Assembly (NCBI GenBank): GCA_964404205.1
Contig: CAYOJD010000102.1
Location: 1 to 10,970, forward strand
DNA from: CAZWBR01 sp964404205
GTDB lineage: Bacteria; Bacteroidota; Bacteroidia; Bacteroidales; Prolixibacteraceae
Direction: 5' to 3'
DNA length: 10,970 nucleotides
In this document: in pieces, positions 1-6,914 of the stretch
Layout: each line of letters opens with the position of its first letter
How positions within the stretch are numbered: position 1 is the stretch's first letter
Notes under the pieces: generated by a model
Told to the model about the DNA's origin: nothing
The model's database searches: none
The model's input: only the letters and a program-made list of their open reading frames with translations
Translations under genes and position numbers: made by a program

Positions 1-1
1 C

Positions 2-610
2 GATTATTGTTTGAACCTGGGCGGCTTTGCCAATAACTCTTTCGAAAATGAAGGAAAAAGATTGGCATGGGACATTTCGCCGGTAAATATTGTATTGAAT
101 TACTATGCCCGAAAGGCAGGATTACAATTTGACCTTGATGGAAATTTGGGCAGTGCAGGCCAGATAAACGATTTGCTTTTGAATAAGCTTAATCAACTAG
201 ATTATTATCAGCAAACGCACCCCAAATCGCTGGGACGCGAATGGATTGAAACCGTGATGCTTCCTTTGATTGAATCTCATTCGCTCAGCCTGAATGATGT
301 ATTAGCCACGCTATATGAACATATTGGGACACAGATTGGAATGACTCTTTCAGGAGAAAAGCGGCAAGTATTGGTTACCGGAGGCGGTGCAAAAAATAGC
401 TTTTTATTAAGGAAAATATCGAAGTATGCTGAATGTAAATTAATTGTTCCTGACGATCTTATTGTCGATTTTAAGGAAGCACTGATTTTTGCTTTTTTAG
501 GTTTGCTCTGTTACAACGGGAAACCAACGGCATTATCGAGTGTTACCGGTGCCAGCTGCGACAATATCAGTGGTACATTGGTCCGATTCAAACCTGATAA
601 ATGTCATTAA
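2..610 (+). CDS. anmK: Anhydro-N-acetylmuramic acid kinase, C-terminal part (5' end outside window)
   Basis: AnmK phosphorylates and opens 1,6-anhydro-MurNAc released from peptidoglycan turnover, giving MurNAc-6-phosphate for cytoplasmic recycling. The reading frame is open at the window edge (codons from base 2 read D-Y-C-L-N-L-G-G), so the TTG at 11 is an internal Leu and not a start. About 202 residues are visible; family members are around 350-390, so roughly 150 or more N-terminal residues, including the first ATP-binding segment, lie upstream. Visible family marks are NLGGFAN near the start, a DISPVN segment in the place of the usual D-x-G-P-x-N, VTGGGAKNSF in the nucleotide-binding half, and FKEALIFAFLGLL near the end followed by a SSVTGA segment. 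The gene ends with TAA at 608-610. The following gene has its own promoter-like element, so they need not be co-transcribed. The family call is from recognition of these motifs, not from a search. Confidence 0.88.
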   Translation, partial: DYCLNLGGFANNSFENEGKRLAWDISPVNIVLNYYARKAGLQFDLDGNLGSAGQINDLLLNKLNQLDYYQQTHPKSLGREWIETVMLPLIESHSLSLNDVLATLYEHIGTQIGMTLSGEKRQVLVTGGGAKNSFLLRKISKYAECKLIVPDDLIVDFKEALIFAFLGLLCYNGKPTALSSVTGASCDNISGTLVRFKPDKCH

Positions 611-639
611 AATCAAATCATACGCTACAACTAATTTTC

Positions 640-647
640 TATTTTTG
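640..647 (+). promoter_or_regulatory. Bacteroidota-type -7 promoter element for the C69 peptidase
   Basis: TATTTTTG matches the TAnnTTTG -7 consensus of the Bacteroidota primary sigma factor. No convincing TTG -33 element is visible at the usual distance. It overlaps a GTG that could otherwise extend the downstream reading frame. This favours the ATG at 671 as the true start and leaves a leader of about 20 bases. Confidence 0.55.
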
Positions 648-670
648 TGGAAATTGTAAATTTTCTAAAA

Positions 671-2344
671 ATGTTTATACATAAAATTCTGTCAGTTTTA
701 GTGCTAATTTTGTTGTTGCAGGTCAGTCCAACGATGGCTTGCACCAATTTTTTGGTTACCAAAGGAGCTTCGGCTGATGGTTCAACCATGATAACTTATG
801 CAGCCGATTCGCACACGCTTTATGGCGAACTCTATTTCTGGCCGGCAGCCGATTACCCCGAAGGTGCCATGCTTGATGTATACGAATGGGATACCGGTAA
901 ATATCTGGGCAAGATTCCGCAGATTCGTCATACTTATCAGGTAACCGGTAACATGAACGAACATCAGCTGGCTATTGGAGAAACTACTTTTGGGGGGCGC
1001 AAAGAACTTGCTTCTCAACCTGATGCATTGATTGATTATGGAAGTTTGATTTATATTACCCTTCAGCGCGCAAAAAATGCACGCGAAGCCATCCAGGTAA
1101 TGACCAGTCTGGTAAAAGATTATGGCTACTATTCAAGCGGTGAATCGTTCTCTATCGCCGATCCGAACGAAGTATGGGTTCTCGAGATGATTGGAAAAGG
1201 CGAGGGGCATAAAGGAGCTGTTTGGGTGGCGATGCGCATTCCTGATGGTTATGTTTCAGGACATGCCAACCAAGCCCGGATTACGCAGTTTCCGCTAAAC
1301 GACCCGGCAAACTGTCTCTATTCATCTGATGTGATCTCGTTTGCCGTTGAGAATGGATGGTACGAGGGAAAAAACGCTGATTTTAGTTTCTCCGACACGT
1401 ATGCGCCTGTTGATTTTAGCGGGGCTCGTTTTTGTGATGCACGAGTATGGTCAGGTTTTAATCGTATCAACAGCCAAATGGGACAATACGAAAATTATGC
1501 TCTTGGTCAGGTTACCTACGGAGCCAATGGCTACGCCACTAACCGTATGCCGTTGTGGGTCAAACCAGATGCACCACTTACTTTGGCCAACGTAAAAGAG
1601 ATGATGCGCGACCATTACGAAGGTACGGCGCTCGATATGACCAAAGATTTGGGAGCTGGACCACATCAGTTGCCTTATCGCTGGAGACCCATGACCTGGA
1701 AAGTCGACTCGGCAGAGTACGTTCATGAAAGGGCTATTTCGACCCAGCAGACTGGTTTTTCGTTTGTGGCCCAGTGTCGTGCCAACTATCCCGATCCGAT
1801 TGGTGGAATTCTCTGGTTTGGTGTCGATGATACTTATTCAACCTGCTATATGCCTGTTTATTGCGGTGTAAAGGAAGTTCCAAATTCTCTTAAAGTTGGC
1901 AATGGCGATATGCTTACATGGTCCGAAACCTCTGCATTTTGGACATTCAATCTGGTGACAAACTTCTGTTATCTTCGCTACAACGATATGATTACCGACC
2001 TGAGGAAAGTCCAATTGCAATTGGAAGACGGGTTCTACAAAAGTGTTGCTGAAACTGACAGACAAGCTGTTGAGCTTTGGAAAAAAGGCGATACTTCTGC
2101 TGCTTACGCCCTACTGACCAACTATTCTGTGAATCAGGTTGAATCAACGGTTAAAAAGTGGAAGGAACTTGGGCAATATCTCATTATCAAGTATAAAGAT
2201 GGAAATGTAATGCGCGAAAAAGACGGACAGTTTGAACGCAACGAAAGTGGTAAATTGCCTGCATCTCCGTTACATCCGGCGTATCCAGAGTCATGGTATC
2301 GCACCATCATTAAGGGCAACGAAGCGCATTTCAAAGCCCAGTAA
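671..2344 (+). CDS. Exported C69-family dipeptidase (PepD-like Ntn hydrolase)
   Basis: Predicted cysteine dipeptidase of MEROPS family C69, which cleaves dipeptides and small peptides. From ATG 671 it has 557 residues. Residues 1-23 form a signal peptide: a short basic start (F-I-H-K), a strongly hydrophobic core of I, L and V, then P-T-M-A. Cys24 follows directly and opens the C-T-N-F-L-V-T-K-G-A-S-A-D-G-S-T-M block, the N-terminal nucleophile block of C69 enzymes. Removing the signal peptide after Ala23 would therefore expose the catalytic Cys as the new N terminus, so export and activation may be one step. A periplasmic or surface location is inferred. A GTG at 647 would add eight residues, but it lies inside the promoter element, so 671 is preferred. 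The gene follows anmK by 60 bases; a joint role in wall-peptide salvage is possible but unproven. Cys24 could instead be lipid-modified, but there is no Leu at -3, so the lipobox is poor. Confidence 0.88.
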   Translation: MFIHKILSVLVLILLLQVSPTMACTNFLVTKGASADGSTMITYAADSHTLYGELYFWPAADYPEGAMLDVYEWDTGKYLGKIPQIRHTYQVTGNMNEHQLAIGETTFGGRKELASQPDALIDYGSLIYITLQRAKNAREAIQVMTSLVKDYGYYSSGESFSIADPNEVWVLEMIGKGEGHKGAVWVAMRIPDGYVSGHANQARITQFPLNDPANCLYSSDVISFAVENGWYEGKNADFSFSDTYAPVDFSGARFCDARVWSGFNRINSQMGQYENYALGQVTYGANGYATNRMPLWVKPDAPLTLANVKEMMRDHYEGTALDMTKDLGAGPHQLPYRWRPMTWKVDSAEYVHERAISTQQTGFSFVAQCRANYPDPIGGILWFGVDDTYSTCYMPVYCGVKEVPNSLKVGNGDMLTWSETSAFWTFNLVTNFCYLRYNDMITDLRKVQLQLEDGFYKSVAETDRQAVELWKKGDTSAAYALLTNYSVNQVESTVKKWKELGQYLIIKYKDGNVMREKDGQFERNESGKLPASPLHPAYPESWYRTIIKGNEAHFKAQ

Positions 2345-2415
2345 TTCTTCGATTGATGAATGTCAACGCAGCCAATGCAACTTTTTCTGCATCAAACTAC
2401 AAAAGCGTAGCAAGG

Positions 2416-2937
2416 ATGAAAGAAAAAGTTGCATTTTATTTTCTGCTGATTATTACAACAATTTTTACCGCTCATGGTCAAAAAAAGGAGAATCATTACC
2501 TGAAAGAAGGTATCTCCTTTTCAACCCTGACGACCTGGCAAACAGTTGCTGATGAGGCTATACCGGATGTTGGCCATTATGTTTCTTTCGAAAGGAAAGG
2601 AAAAGGGGCAACCGGTCTTTTCACTGTAACCTGGCTCAACAAAGAAGAGGAACCGTCGAATGCATTGTTGGCTCAAATGGCTACGATGAAAAATGCCAAT
2701 ATCTACCGAAATCCGGGAATAGAATTCACGACAATTGAGGAAGATGGTTTTGCCGGAATTCAAGGCAGGGTCGTAAATTATGAGACTATTGTCAAAGATG
2801 AAAAGCTGGACGGTACGATTTGGGCATTCAATTGTTCAGGCAGAACCATAATCGTTTTCTATCAAACCGGAATGACAGACAGAAAGGAGAATGAAAAAGG
2901 GTTTCAGCTACTGCATCAAACTTTTGCATGTCGTTAG
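2416..2937 (+). CDS. Small exported protein of unknown function
   Basis: A 173-residue protein that I do not recognise by family. Residues 1-21 are a signal peptide: M-K-E-K, a hydrophobic core rich in F, L, I and T, then a likely cut after A-H-G before Gln22. The mature part is a single domain with alternating beta-like stretches (GISFSTLTTWQ, GHYVSFER, GLFTVTWL, GIQGRVVNYE, GTIWAFNCSGRTIIVFYQTG) and a final helix-like FQLLHQTF segment. This layout resembles the PsbP/Mog1/DcrB-like fold seen in small exported proteins, but the comparison is by eye only. Cys residues lie near the C terminus. Codons for 21 more residues are open upstream (TTG 2353, ATG 2356), but they would put a polar tail ahead of the signal peptide. 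The ATG at 2416 also has AAGG immediately upstream, so it is the chosen start. It lies 71 bases after the C69 gene with no promoter visible between them, so a shared transcript is plausible. A strong terminator follows. Confidence 0.75.
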   Translation: MKEKVAFYFLLIITTIFTAHGQKKENHYLKEGISFSTLTTWQTVADEAIPDVGHYVSFERKGKGATGLFTVTWLNKEEEPSNALLAQMATMKNANIYRNPGIEFTTIEEDGFAGIQGRVVNYETIVKDEKLDGTIWAFNCSGRTIIVFYQTGMTDRKENEKGFQLLHQTFACR

Positions 2938-2958
2938 CCGGCTCAATTCTAAGCTATT

Positions 2959-2992
2959 AAAAAAGGCAACCTACCCGTTGCCTTTTTTTTTT
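2959..2992. terminator. Bidirectional intrinsic terminator between convergent genes
   Basis: A GGCAAC / GTTGCC stem around the six-base loop CTACCC is flanked by an A run on the left and a run of ten Ts on the right. A-T pairing extends the stem. Read on the + strand it ends the small exported gene (stop at 2937). Read on the - strand, the A run becomes a U run and it can end the GH109 gene (stop at 3009-3011). Confidence 0.9.
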
Positions 2993-3008
2993 ATTATTGA
3001 TTTGAAAA

Positions 3009-4475
3009 TCAGATCTTAAGTTGGTTGCCAACACCTTCAGCTTTTGTTCTTACCTGAGTATTTCCGCCAGTAGCAAGCGATAAATCAACCGGATCGTTTG
3101 TTTTGTACGAACCGCAAGTAAAATCGGGAACAGTAATGGCGTTCGAACGGTTGGCTACCGACCATTCGCTGAGTGGTGCAATGCAGCTCCAAAGCGCAGC
3201 ATCATATACATCCTGATCTAGCGGAAGCCCATTTCGCAGACAGTCAATCAGGCGCCAGTCCATGATAAAGTCCATGCCTCCGTGTCCACCAACTTTCTTA
3301 GCCATTTCGCCTACTTTTTTAACAATCTCAGGCGTATACTTTTCTTTAAGTTCAGCCATTTTGGCATCGTCAAACCACTCGTGTCCCTGAGCAATTCTTT
3401 CAGGTGAAGGCCATTTGCTGGCTACGCCCTGCGTCCCGCTCAACAGGTGGATACGAGAGTAGGGGCGAGGTGATGTAACATCGTGTTGCACCATAATCGT
3501 TTTTCCTTTCTCAGTCCTGATGAGCGTTGTGTTCATATTTCCGCGATAGCCGTTAGTCGCGAATTCGTTGAAAAATTGATCATTCCGGGCCAAATCTCTG
3601 GCCATCTCTGCCATCTGAAAATCGTTTGAAGCCATCGAGGTTAAGTAATCCATTTTGTCGCCACGATTAATATTCATAGCCTGACAGACTGGGCCCAATC
3701 CGTGCGTAGGATATAAATTTCCGTTGCGATGCTGGTTTTCTTTCAATCGCCACATGTCGGCGTAGCCATCTTTGGCAAAGTTAAGGTTGCGAAGGTCGTG
3801 GATATAAGCACCTTCACCATGTACCAATTCGCCAAAAAAGCCTTGACGAGCCATATTCAGGGTAAGCAGTTCAAAAAAGTCGTAACAGCAGTTTTCGAGC
3901 ATCATACAATGCTTTTTTGTCCGTTCCGACGTCTCTACCAATTGCCATGCCTCTTCTATAGTCACTGCGGCAGGGACTTCGGTGGCAGCGTGTTTCCCGT
4001 TTTCCATGGCAAAAACAGCCATTGGGGTATGCAGATGCCACGGACTACAGATATATACCAAATCAATTTCGTCACTTTTACACATCTCTTTCCAGGCCTC
4101 TTCGTTGCCGCCAAATGCTTTTGCTTCGGGTAGACCATAGTTCGCAAGAATTTTTTGTGCCTCGGTAACCCTATCCATATTTTTGTCGCAAAGCGCCTTA
4201 ATTTCAACTCCTTCGATATGAGCCATACGCTCAACTGCACCGGGCCCGCGCATGCCAAGCCCAATAAAACCAATCCGAACAGTATCGATTTTAGGAGCTG
4301 CGTAACCGCTCATGTTGAATTGTTGATTGTGCGCCTTGTTGGCAGCCTCTTCGATTGTAGCCAACGCCGATGGTTTGCCATTGGTAGGAGTTGCACAACT
4401 GGACAAACTGCCAGTAAGCATTCCGGCACCTGTTACACCGGCTAACCTAAAAAAATTACGTCTGTTTGTTTTCAT
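3009..4475 (-). CDS. GH109-type Gfo/Idh/MocA family protein, Tat-exported putative lipoprotein
   Basis: 488 residues. The closest recognisable family is GH109, whose founding member is the Elizabethkingia alpha-N-acetylgalactosaminidase. That enzyme uses a tightly bound NAD and a transient oxidation at C3 of the sugar. The N terminus N-R-R-N-F-F-R-L-A-G (residues 4-13) is a twin-arginine signal and L-S-S-C27 is a lipobox, so it is probably exported folded with its cofactor and then lipid-anchored. The Rossmann motif G-F-I-G-L-G-M-R-G lies at 69-77. Motifs shared with GH109 are E-V-P-A near 166, MLENCCY at 192-198, GELVHGEGAYIHDLR at 215-229, NLYPTHGLGP at 253-262 (the Tyr-Pro-Thr-His segment of the active site), INRGD at 269-273, GGHGGMD at 396-402 and PLSEWS at 434-439. 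It is transcribed towards the 2959-2992 terminator and divergently from the TonB-dependent receptor. I see no exact TAnnTTTG element in front of it. The substrate is not certain: a related sugar oxidoreductase of the same fold is the main alternative. Confidence 0.82.
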   Translation of the reverse strand: MKTNRRNFFRLAGVTGAGMLTGSLSSCATPTNGKPSALATIEEAANKAHNQQFNMSGYAAPKIDTVRIGFIGLGMRGPGAVERMAHIEGVEIKALCDKNMDRVTEAQKILANYGLPEAKAFGGNEEAWKEMCKSDEIDLVYICSPWHLHTPMAVFAMENGKHAATEVPAAVTIEEAWQLVETSERTKKHCMMLENCCYDFFELLTLNMARQGFFGELVHGEGAYIHDLRNLNFAKDGYADMWRLKENQHRNGNLYPTHGLGPVCQAMNINRGDKMDYLTSMASNDFQMAEMARDLARNDQFFNEFATNGYRGNMNTTLIRTEKGKTIMVQHDVTSPRPYSRIHLLSGTQGVASKWPSPERIAQGHEWFDDAKMAELKEKYTPEIVKKVGEMAKKVGGHGGMDFIMDWRLIDCLRNGLPLDQDVYDAALWSCIAPLSEWSVANRSNAITVPDFTCGSYKTNDPVDLSLATGGNTQVRTKAEGVGNQLKI

Positions 4476-4551
4476 AAGTTTGGAATTGAATCTGTTTGAT
4501 TGTTGCAGACTGTAAAAATGAGAAAAATGAGATTAAAACAAAATGATTCTC

Positions 4552-4559
4552 TACCTTTG
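4552..4559 (+). promoter_or_regulatory. Bacteroidota-type -7 promoter element for the TonB-dependent receptor
   Basis: TACCTTTG matches TAnnTTTG and lies 30 bases before the ATG at 4590. The leader that follows is very A/T-rich and has no Shine-Dalgarno site, as is usual in this phylum. So short a leader leaves no room for a cobalamin or other large riboswitch. The 114-bp interval between the divergent genes (4476-4589) holds nothing else I can identify. Confidence 0.6.
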
Positions 4560-4589
4560 TGGCTAATTTATTAAATAATTTTTTTATCT

Positions 4590-6659
4590 ATGAACAAAAC
4601 GAGTAAAGTGTACACACACAATCGTTTGGTTACGTTCAGAAGATGGAAACGACATGGATATGCCGTGTTTCAAAGTTTGCATAGGGCGGTAAAAATTGGC
4701 TCTTTGTCAGTGCCTTATCTGCTTTTTGCCCTTCCTTCGAATGCCGAACCCCAAATGATTACACTCCGCGACACGCTCAGCACTTTAAAAGAGCTGGAGG
4801 TCGAAGAGGTGGTGGTTAGTGCACAGCGCGCGCCTGTTGCCTTCTCGCAGGTAGCCCGCATTGTCAAAGTAATCGGGAAGGATGAGATTCAAAAAGCGCC
4901 CGTTCAAAGCATTCAGGATTTGCTGGAGTATGTCATGAGTGTTGACATCCGGCAGCGCGGAAACAACGGTGTTCAGGCCGATATCAGCATCCGCGGAAGT
5001 TCTTTCGACCAGGTTCTTGTTCTATTAAACGGGGTTAACATTAACGACCCGCAAACCGGCCATCATAACCTTAACCTGCCGGTTAGTTTCGATGCCATCG
5101 AGCGTATCGAACTCCTCGAAGGTCCCGCTTCGAGAGTTTACGGCACCAACGCCTTCAGCGGCGCCATCAACATCATCACAAATATTTCTGAGCAATCCAA
5201 TCTGAAAGTACGGCTAAGTGGCGGACAATATGGTTTCTGGGATGCTGCAGCTACGGGAACATTTGTAACCGGTAAAATCAGCAACATGCTCAGTATAAAC
5301 CATCGTAGTTCTGATGGCTATACCCGAAACACCGATTTTAAGGTTTCCGATGCTTTTTATCAGGGACAAATTGAGTCAGATGCTGGTAAATTTCAACTAC
5401 AGGGGGGGTACTCTGAACGTGGTTTTGGAGCCAATAGTTTTTATACCCCCGCTTATCCCAATCAGTTCGAGCAAATCCGGACCTATTTTGCTTCGGCTAA
5501 AATGGAAACGGGGAAACCGGTCCGTTTTACACCTGCCGTCTATTGGCGACGGAACCAGGATCGATTTGAACTTTTCAGAGGTTTTGAGAATGCAGCTTCG
5601 TGGTACAAAACCCACAATTATCATTTAACTGATACCTACGTTACCAATCTGAATGCCTGGTTTGCATCCAACTGGGGAAAAACGGCTTTCGGGGCCGATT
5701 TCCGAAGTGAAAATATTTGGAGTAATGTGTTGGGAAAACCGATGGATAAACCAATAGATGTTCCTGGCGAATCGGGGCATCAGTTTACCTTTTCTGACAC
5801 ACGAACCAATTTCAGCCTATTTTTCGAACAGTCGAAAAACTGGAACAAACTTACGCTTTCAGGTGGATTGATGGCCAACTGGAACTCGGCGCTGGGCCGC
5901 AACTGGAATATTTACCCTGGTCTGGATCTCAGTTGGCAGTTTACCGAGCGTTTTCGTTATTATGCATCGGCCAATAAGTCGCTTCGTCTGCCTACATTTA
6001 CCGATCTCTACTACAAAAGTGCTACCAATATTGGCAACTCGTCGTTAAAACCGGAGGAAGCTACAGCTTTCGAAACAGGGCTTAAATATAAAAACAGCTG
6101 GCTCGAAGCCCATGCTACCTGGTTCAGGCGTTGGGGCACCAATATGATTGACTGGGTGCGCGAACCTGGCGAATCCGTCTGGTATGCAAAAAATATTACC
6201 AAATTGAATACTGACGGAATCGAATTGGCCGTTCATACCAACCCTTCCAGGCTTTTTGGGGGCCATACTTTTATCCAAAATTTTGATGTCTCGTATGCCT
6301 GGCTGAACCAAAAAAACGATGCCGGTTTATTGATTTCGAAATATGTACTCGATTACCTTAAACATAAAATAGATATCAGGTTTGGCCATTCGGTTATCAA
6401 AAATATGACGATTAACTGGCAGTTCTCTTATCAGGATCGCAACGGAACATTTACCCGGTGGGAGGGAAGTGGATACGGCAACGAGGTTGAATATAAGCCT
6501 TTCTGGCTGGTCGATGCCAGGTTGAACTGGAGCCGAAAAGGGACCAATGTTTATCTTGAAGCTTCCAATCTGTTGAACAGAACCTATTGGGATTTTGGCA
6601 ATATCGAGCAACCGGGAACCTGGCTAAAAGCAGGTATAATCCATCGGTTTAACTTTTAA
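4590..6659 (+). CDS. TonB-dependent outer-membrane receptor, BtuB-like
   Basis: A 689-residue outer-membrane receptor that would import a scarce ligand using energy from TonB-ExbBD. Residues 1-36 are unusually basic (F-R-R-W-K-R-H-G-Y-A-V-F-Q-S-L-H-R-A-V-K). A hydrophobic stretch, IGSLSVPYLLFALP (36-49), and S-N-A|E give a likely signal-peptidase cut after Ala52. A TonB-box-like segment, E-E-V-V-V-S-A, is at 72-78. The plug domain spans about 83-198 and includes IRGSSFDQVLVLLNGV (134-149), NDPQTGHH (152-159), RIELLEGPASRVYGTNAFSGAINI (172-195). The remainder is a 22-strand-type barrel with many aromatic pairs. It ends in an N-L-L-N-R-T-Y-W-D-F-G-N segment, a Q-P-G-x-W motif and the C-terminal Phe typical of outer-membrane proteins. 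There is no N-terminal carboxypeptidase-like domain and no SusD partner next to it, so it is not a SusC-type glycan importer. The small plug, short length and overall pattern suggest BtuB/siderophore-type receptors. The ligand cannot be read from the sequence; cobalamin is a guess from the N-terminal motif. Confidence 0.88.
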   Translation: MNKTSKVYTHNRLVTFRRWKRHGYAVFQSLHRAVKIGSLSVPYLLFALPSNAEPQMITLRDTLSTLKELEVEEVVVSAQRAPVAFSQVARIVKVIGKDEIQKAPVQSIQDLLEYVMSVDIRQRGNNGVQADISIRGSSFDQVLVLLNGVNINDPQTGHHNLNLPVSFDAIERIELLEGPASRVYGTNAFSGAINIITNISEQSNLKVRLSGGQYGFWDAAATGTFVTGKISNMLSINHRSSDGYTRNTDFKVSDAFYQGQIESDAGKFQLQGGYSERGFGANSFYTPAYPNQFEQIRTYFASAKMETGKPVRFTPAVYWRRNQDRFELFRGFENAASWYKTHNYHLTDTYVTNLNAWFASNWGKTAFGADFRSENIWSNVLGKPMDKPIDVPGESGHQFTFSDTRTNFSLFFEQSKNWNKLTLSGGLMANWNSALGRNWNIYPGLDLSWQFTERFRYYASANKSLRLPTFTDLYYKSATNIGNSSLKPEEATAFETGLKYKNSWLEAHATWFRRWGTNMIDWVREPGESVWYAKNITKLNTDGIELAVHTNPSRLFGGHTFIQNFDVSYAWLNQKNDAGLLISKYVLDYLKHKIDIRFGHSVIKNMTINWQFSYQDRNGTFTRWEGSGYGNEVEYKPFWLVDARLNWSRKGTNVYLEASNLLNRTYWDFGNIEQPGTWLKAGIIHRFNF

Positions 6660-6690
6660 TTAAACCCCGTTATGAATCCTGAATTGCTTA

Positions 6691-6746
6691 TTTAACATTC
6701 TTTAAACTCCGTTTCAACGGGTTAACGAAATAGCACTGTATCTTTG
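6691..6746 (+). promoter_or_regulatory. Promoter and conserved upstream block of RNA copy A
   Basis: A -7 element TATCTTTG (6739-6746) matches TAnnTTTG exactly. Upstream is a conserved block: TTTAACATTCTTTA (6691-6704), then the inverted repeat CCGTT-TC-AACGG (6709-6720), then the palindrome GTTAAC (6721-6726) and GAAAT. These blocks are identical in copy B, while the bases between the last block and the -7 element have diverged, as expected for protein-contact sites separated by spacers. The bound protein is unknown. Confidence 0.6.
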
Positions 6747-6749
6747 TAG

Positions 6750-6830
6750 GGTAAGAGTAAAGCAATTTTTTTCATAGATTTTGGTTAGGTTAAAGATAAC
6801 CGCCTCGGTTCCCCACCCTGGCGGTTTTTC
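6750..6830 (+). ncRNA. Putative small structured RNA, copy A
   Basis: An ~80-nt transcript is predicted from just after the -7 element to the T run; the exact start is inferred. It has no ATG or GTG and so no obvious peptide. Features in order: an A/G-rich 5' end, seven consecutive Ts (6766-6772), a tandem GGTTAGGTTA (6783-6792), a small hairpin GGTTA-AAGA-TAACC (6788-6801), and the terminator stem. The TAACC arm overlaps the 5' arm of the terminator, so the two hairpins exclude each other. I do not recognise the family. It could be a trans-acting small RNA or a short attenuated leader, but no downstream gene lies on this strand before the end of the interval. Confidence 0.6.
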
Positions 6831-6834
6831 TTTT
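6798..6834 (+). terminator. Intrinsic terminator of RNA copy A
   Basis: A seven-base-pair stem AACCGCC (6798-6804) / GGCGGTT (6820-6826) closes a 15-base loop and is followed by TTTTTCTTTT. The C6801-G6823 pair is replaced by T-A in copy B, so pairing is kept. It may also terminate read-through from the TonB-dependent receptor gene. Confidence 0.85.
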
Positions 6835-6914
6835 GTTGATAAACGCTGATGCGGTTCAAAAAGCTGAAAAGGATTCCCGAGATATTTAGCCGGTTATTTA
6901 TTGAACGCTGCATA

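Larger units (their letters stand above)
6686..6834. repeat. 149-bp direct repeat, copy A (promoter, RNA segment and terminator)
   Basis: Copy A of a pair with a fixed offset of 224 bases and no insertions or deletions. By hand alignment 137 of 149 positions are identical. Differences cluster in two upstream spacers (6706-6708 and 6732-6739) plus singles at 6688 and 6750. The last two, at 6801 and 6823, are opposite each other in the terminator stem. The region from about 6751 to 6800 is identical in both copies. Confidence 0.95.

Noticed and set aside
2353..2415. A longer start (TTG 2353 or ATG 2356) for the small exported protein.
   Set aside because: It would place 20-21 polar residues ahead of a textbook signal peptide. 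The ATG at 2416 begins M-K-E-K directly before the hydrophobic core.
4476..4551. A -7 promoter element for the GH109 gene on the - strand.
   Set aside because: The best candidate in this A/T-rich stretch reads TCATTTTG, which misses the second base of TAnnTTTG, so no site is called.
4560..4589. A cobalamin riboswitch in front of the BtuB-like receptor.
   Set aside because: The -7 element ends only 30 bases before the start codon, far too little for a cobalamin riboswitch, and no conserved B12-box-like sequence is visible.
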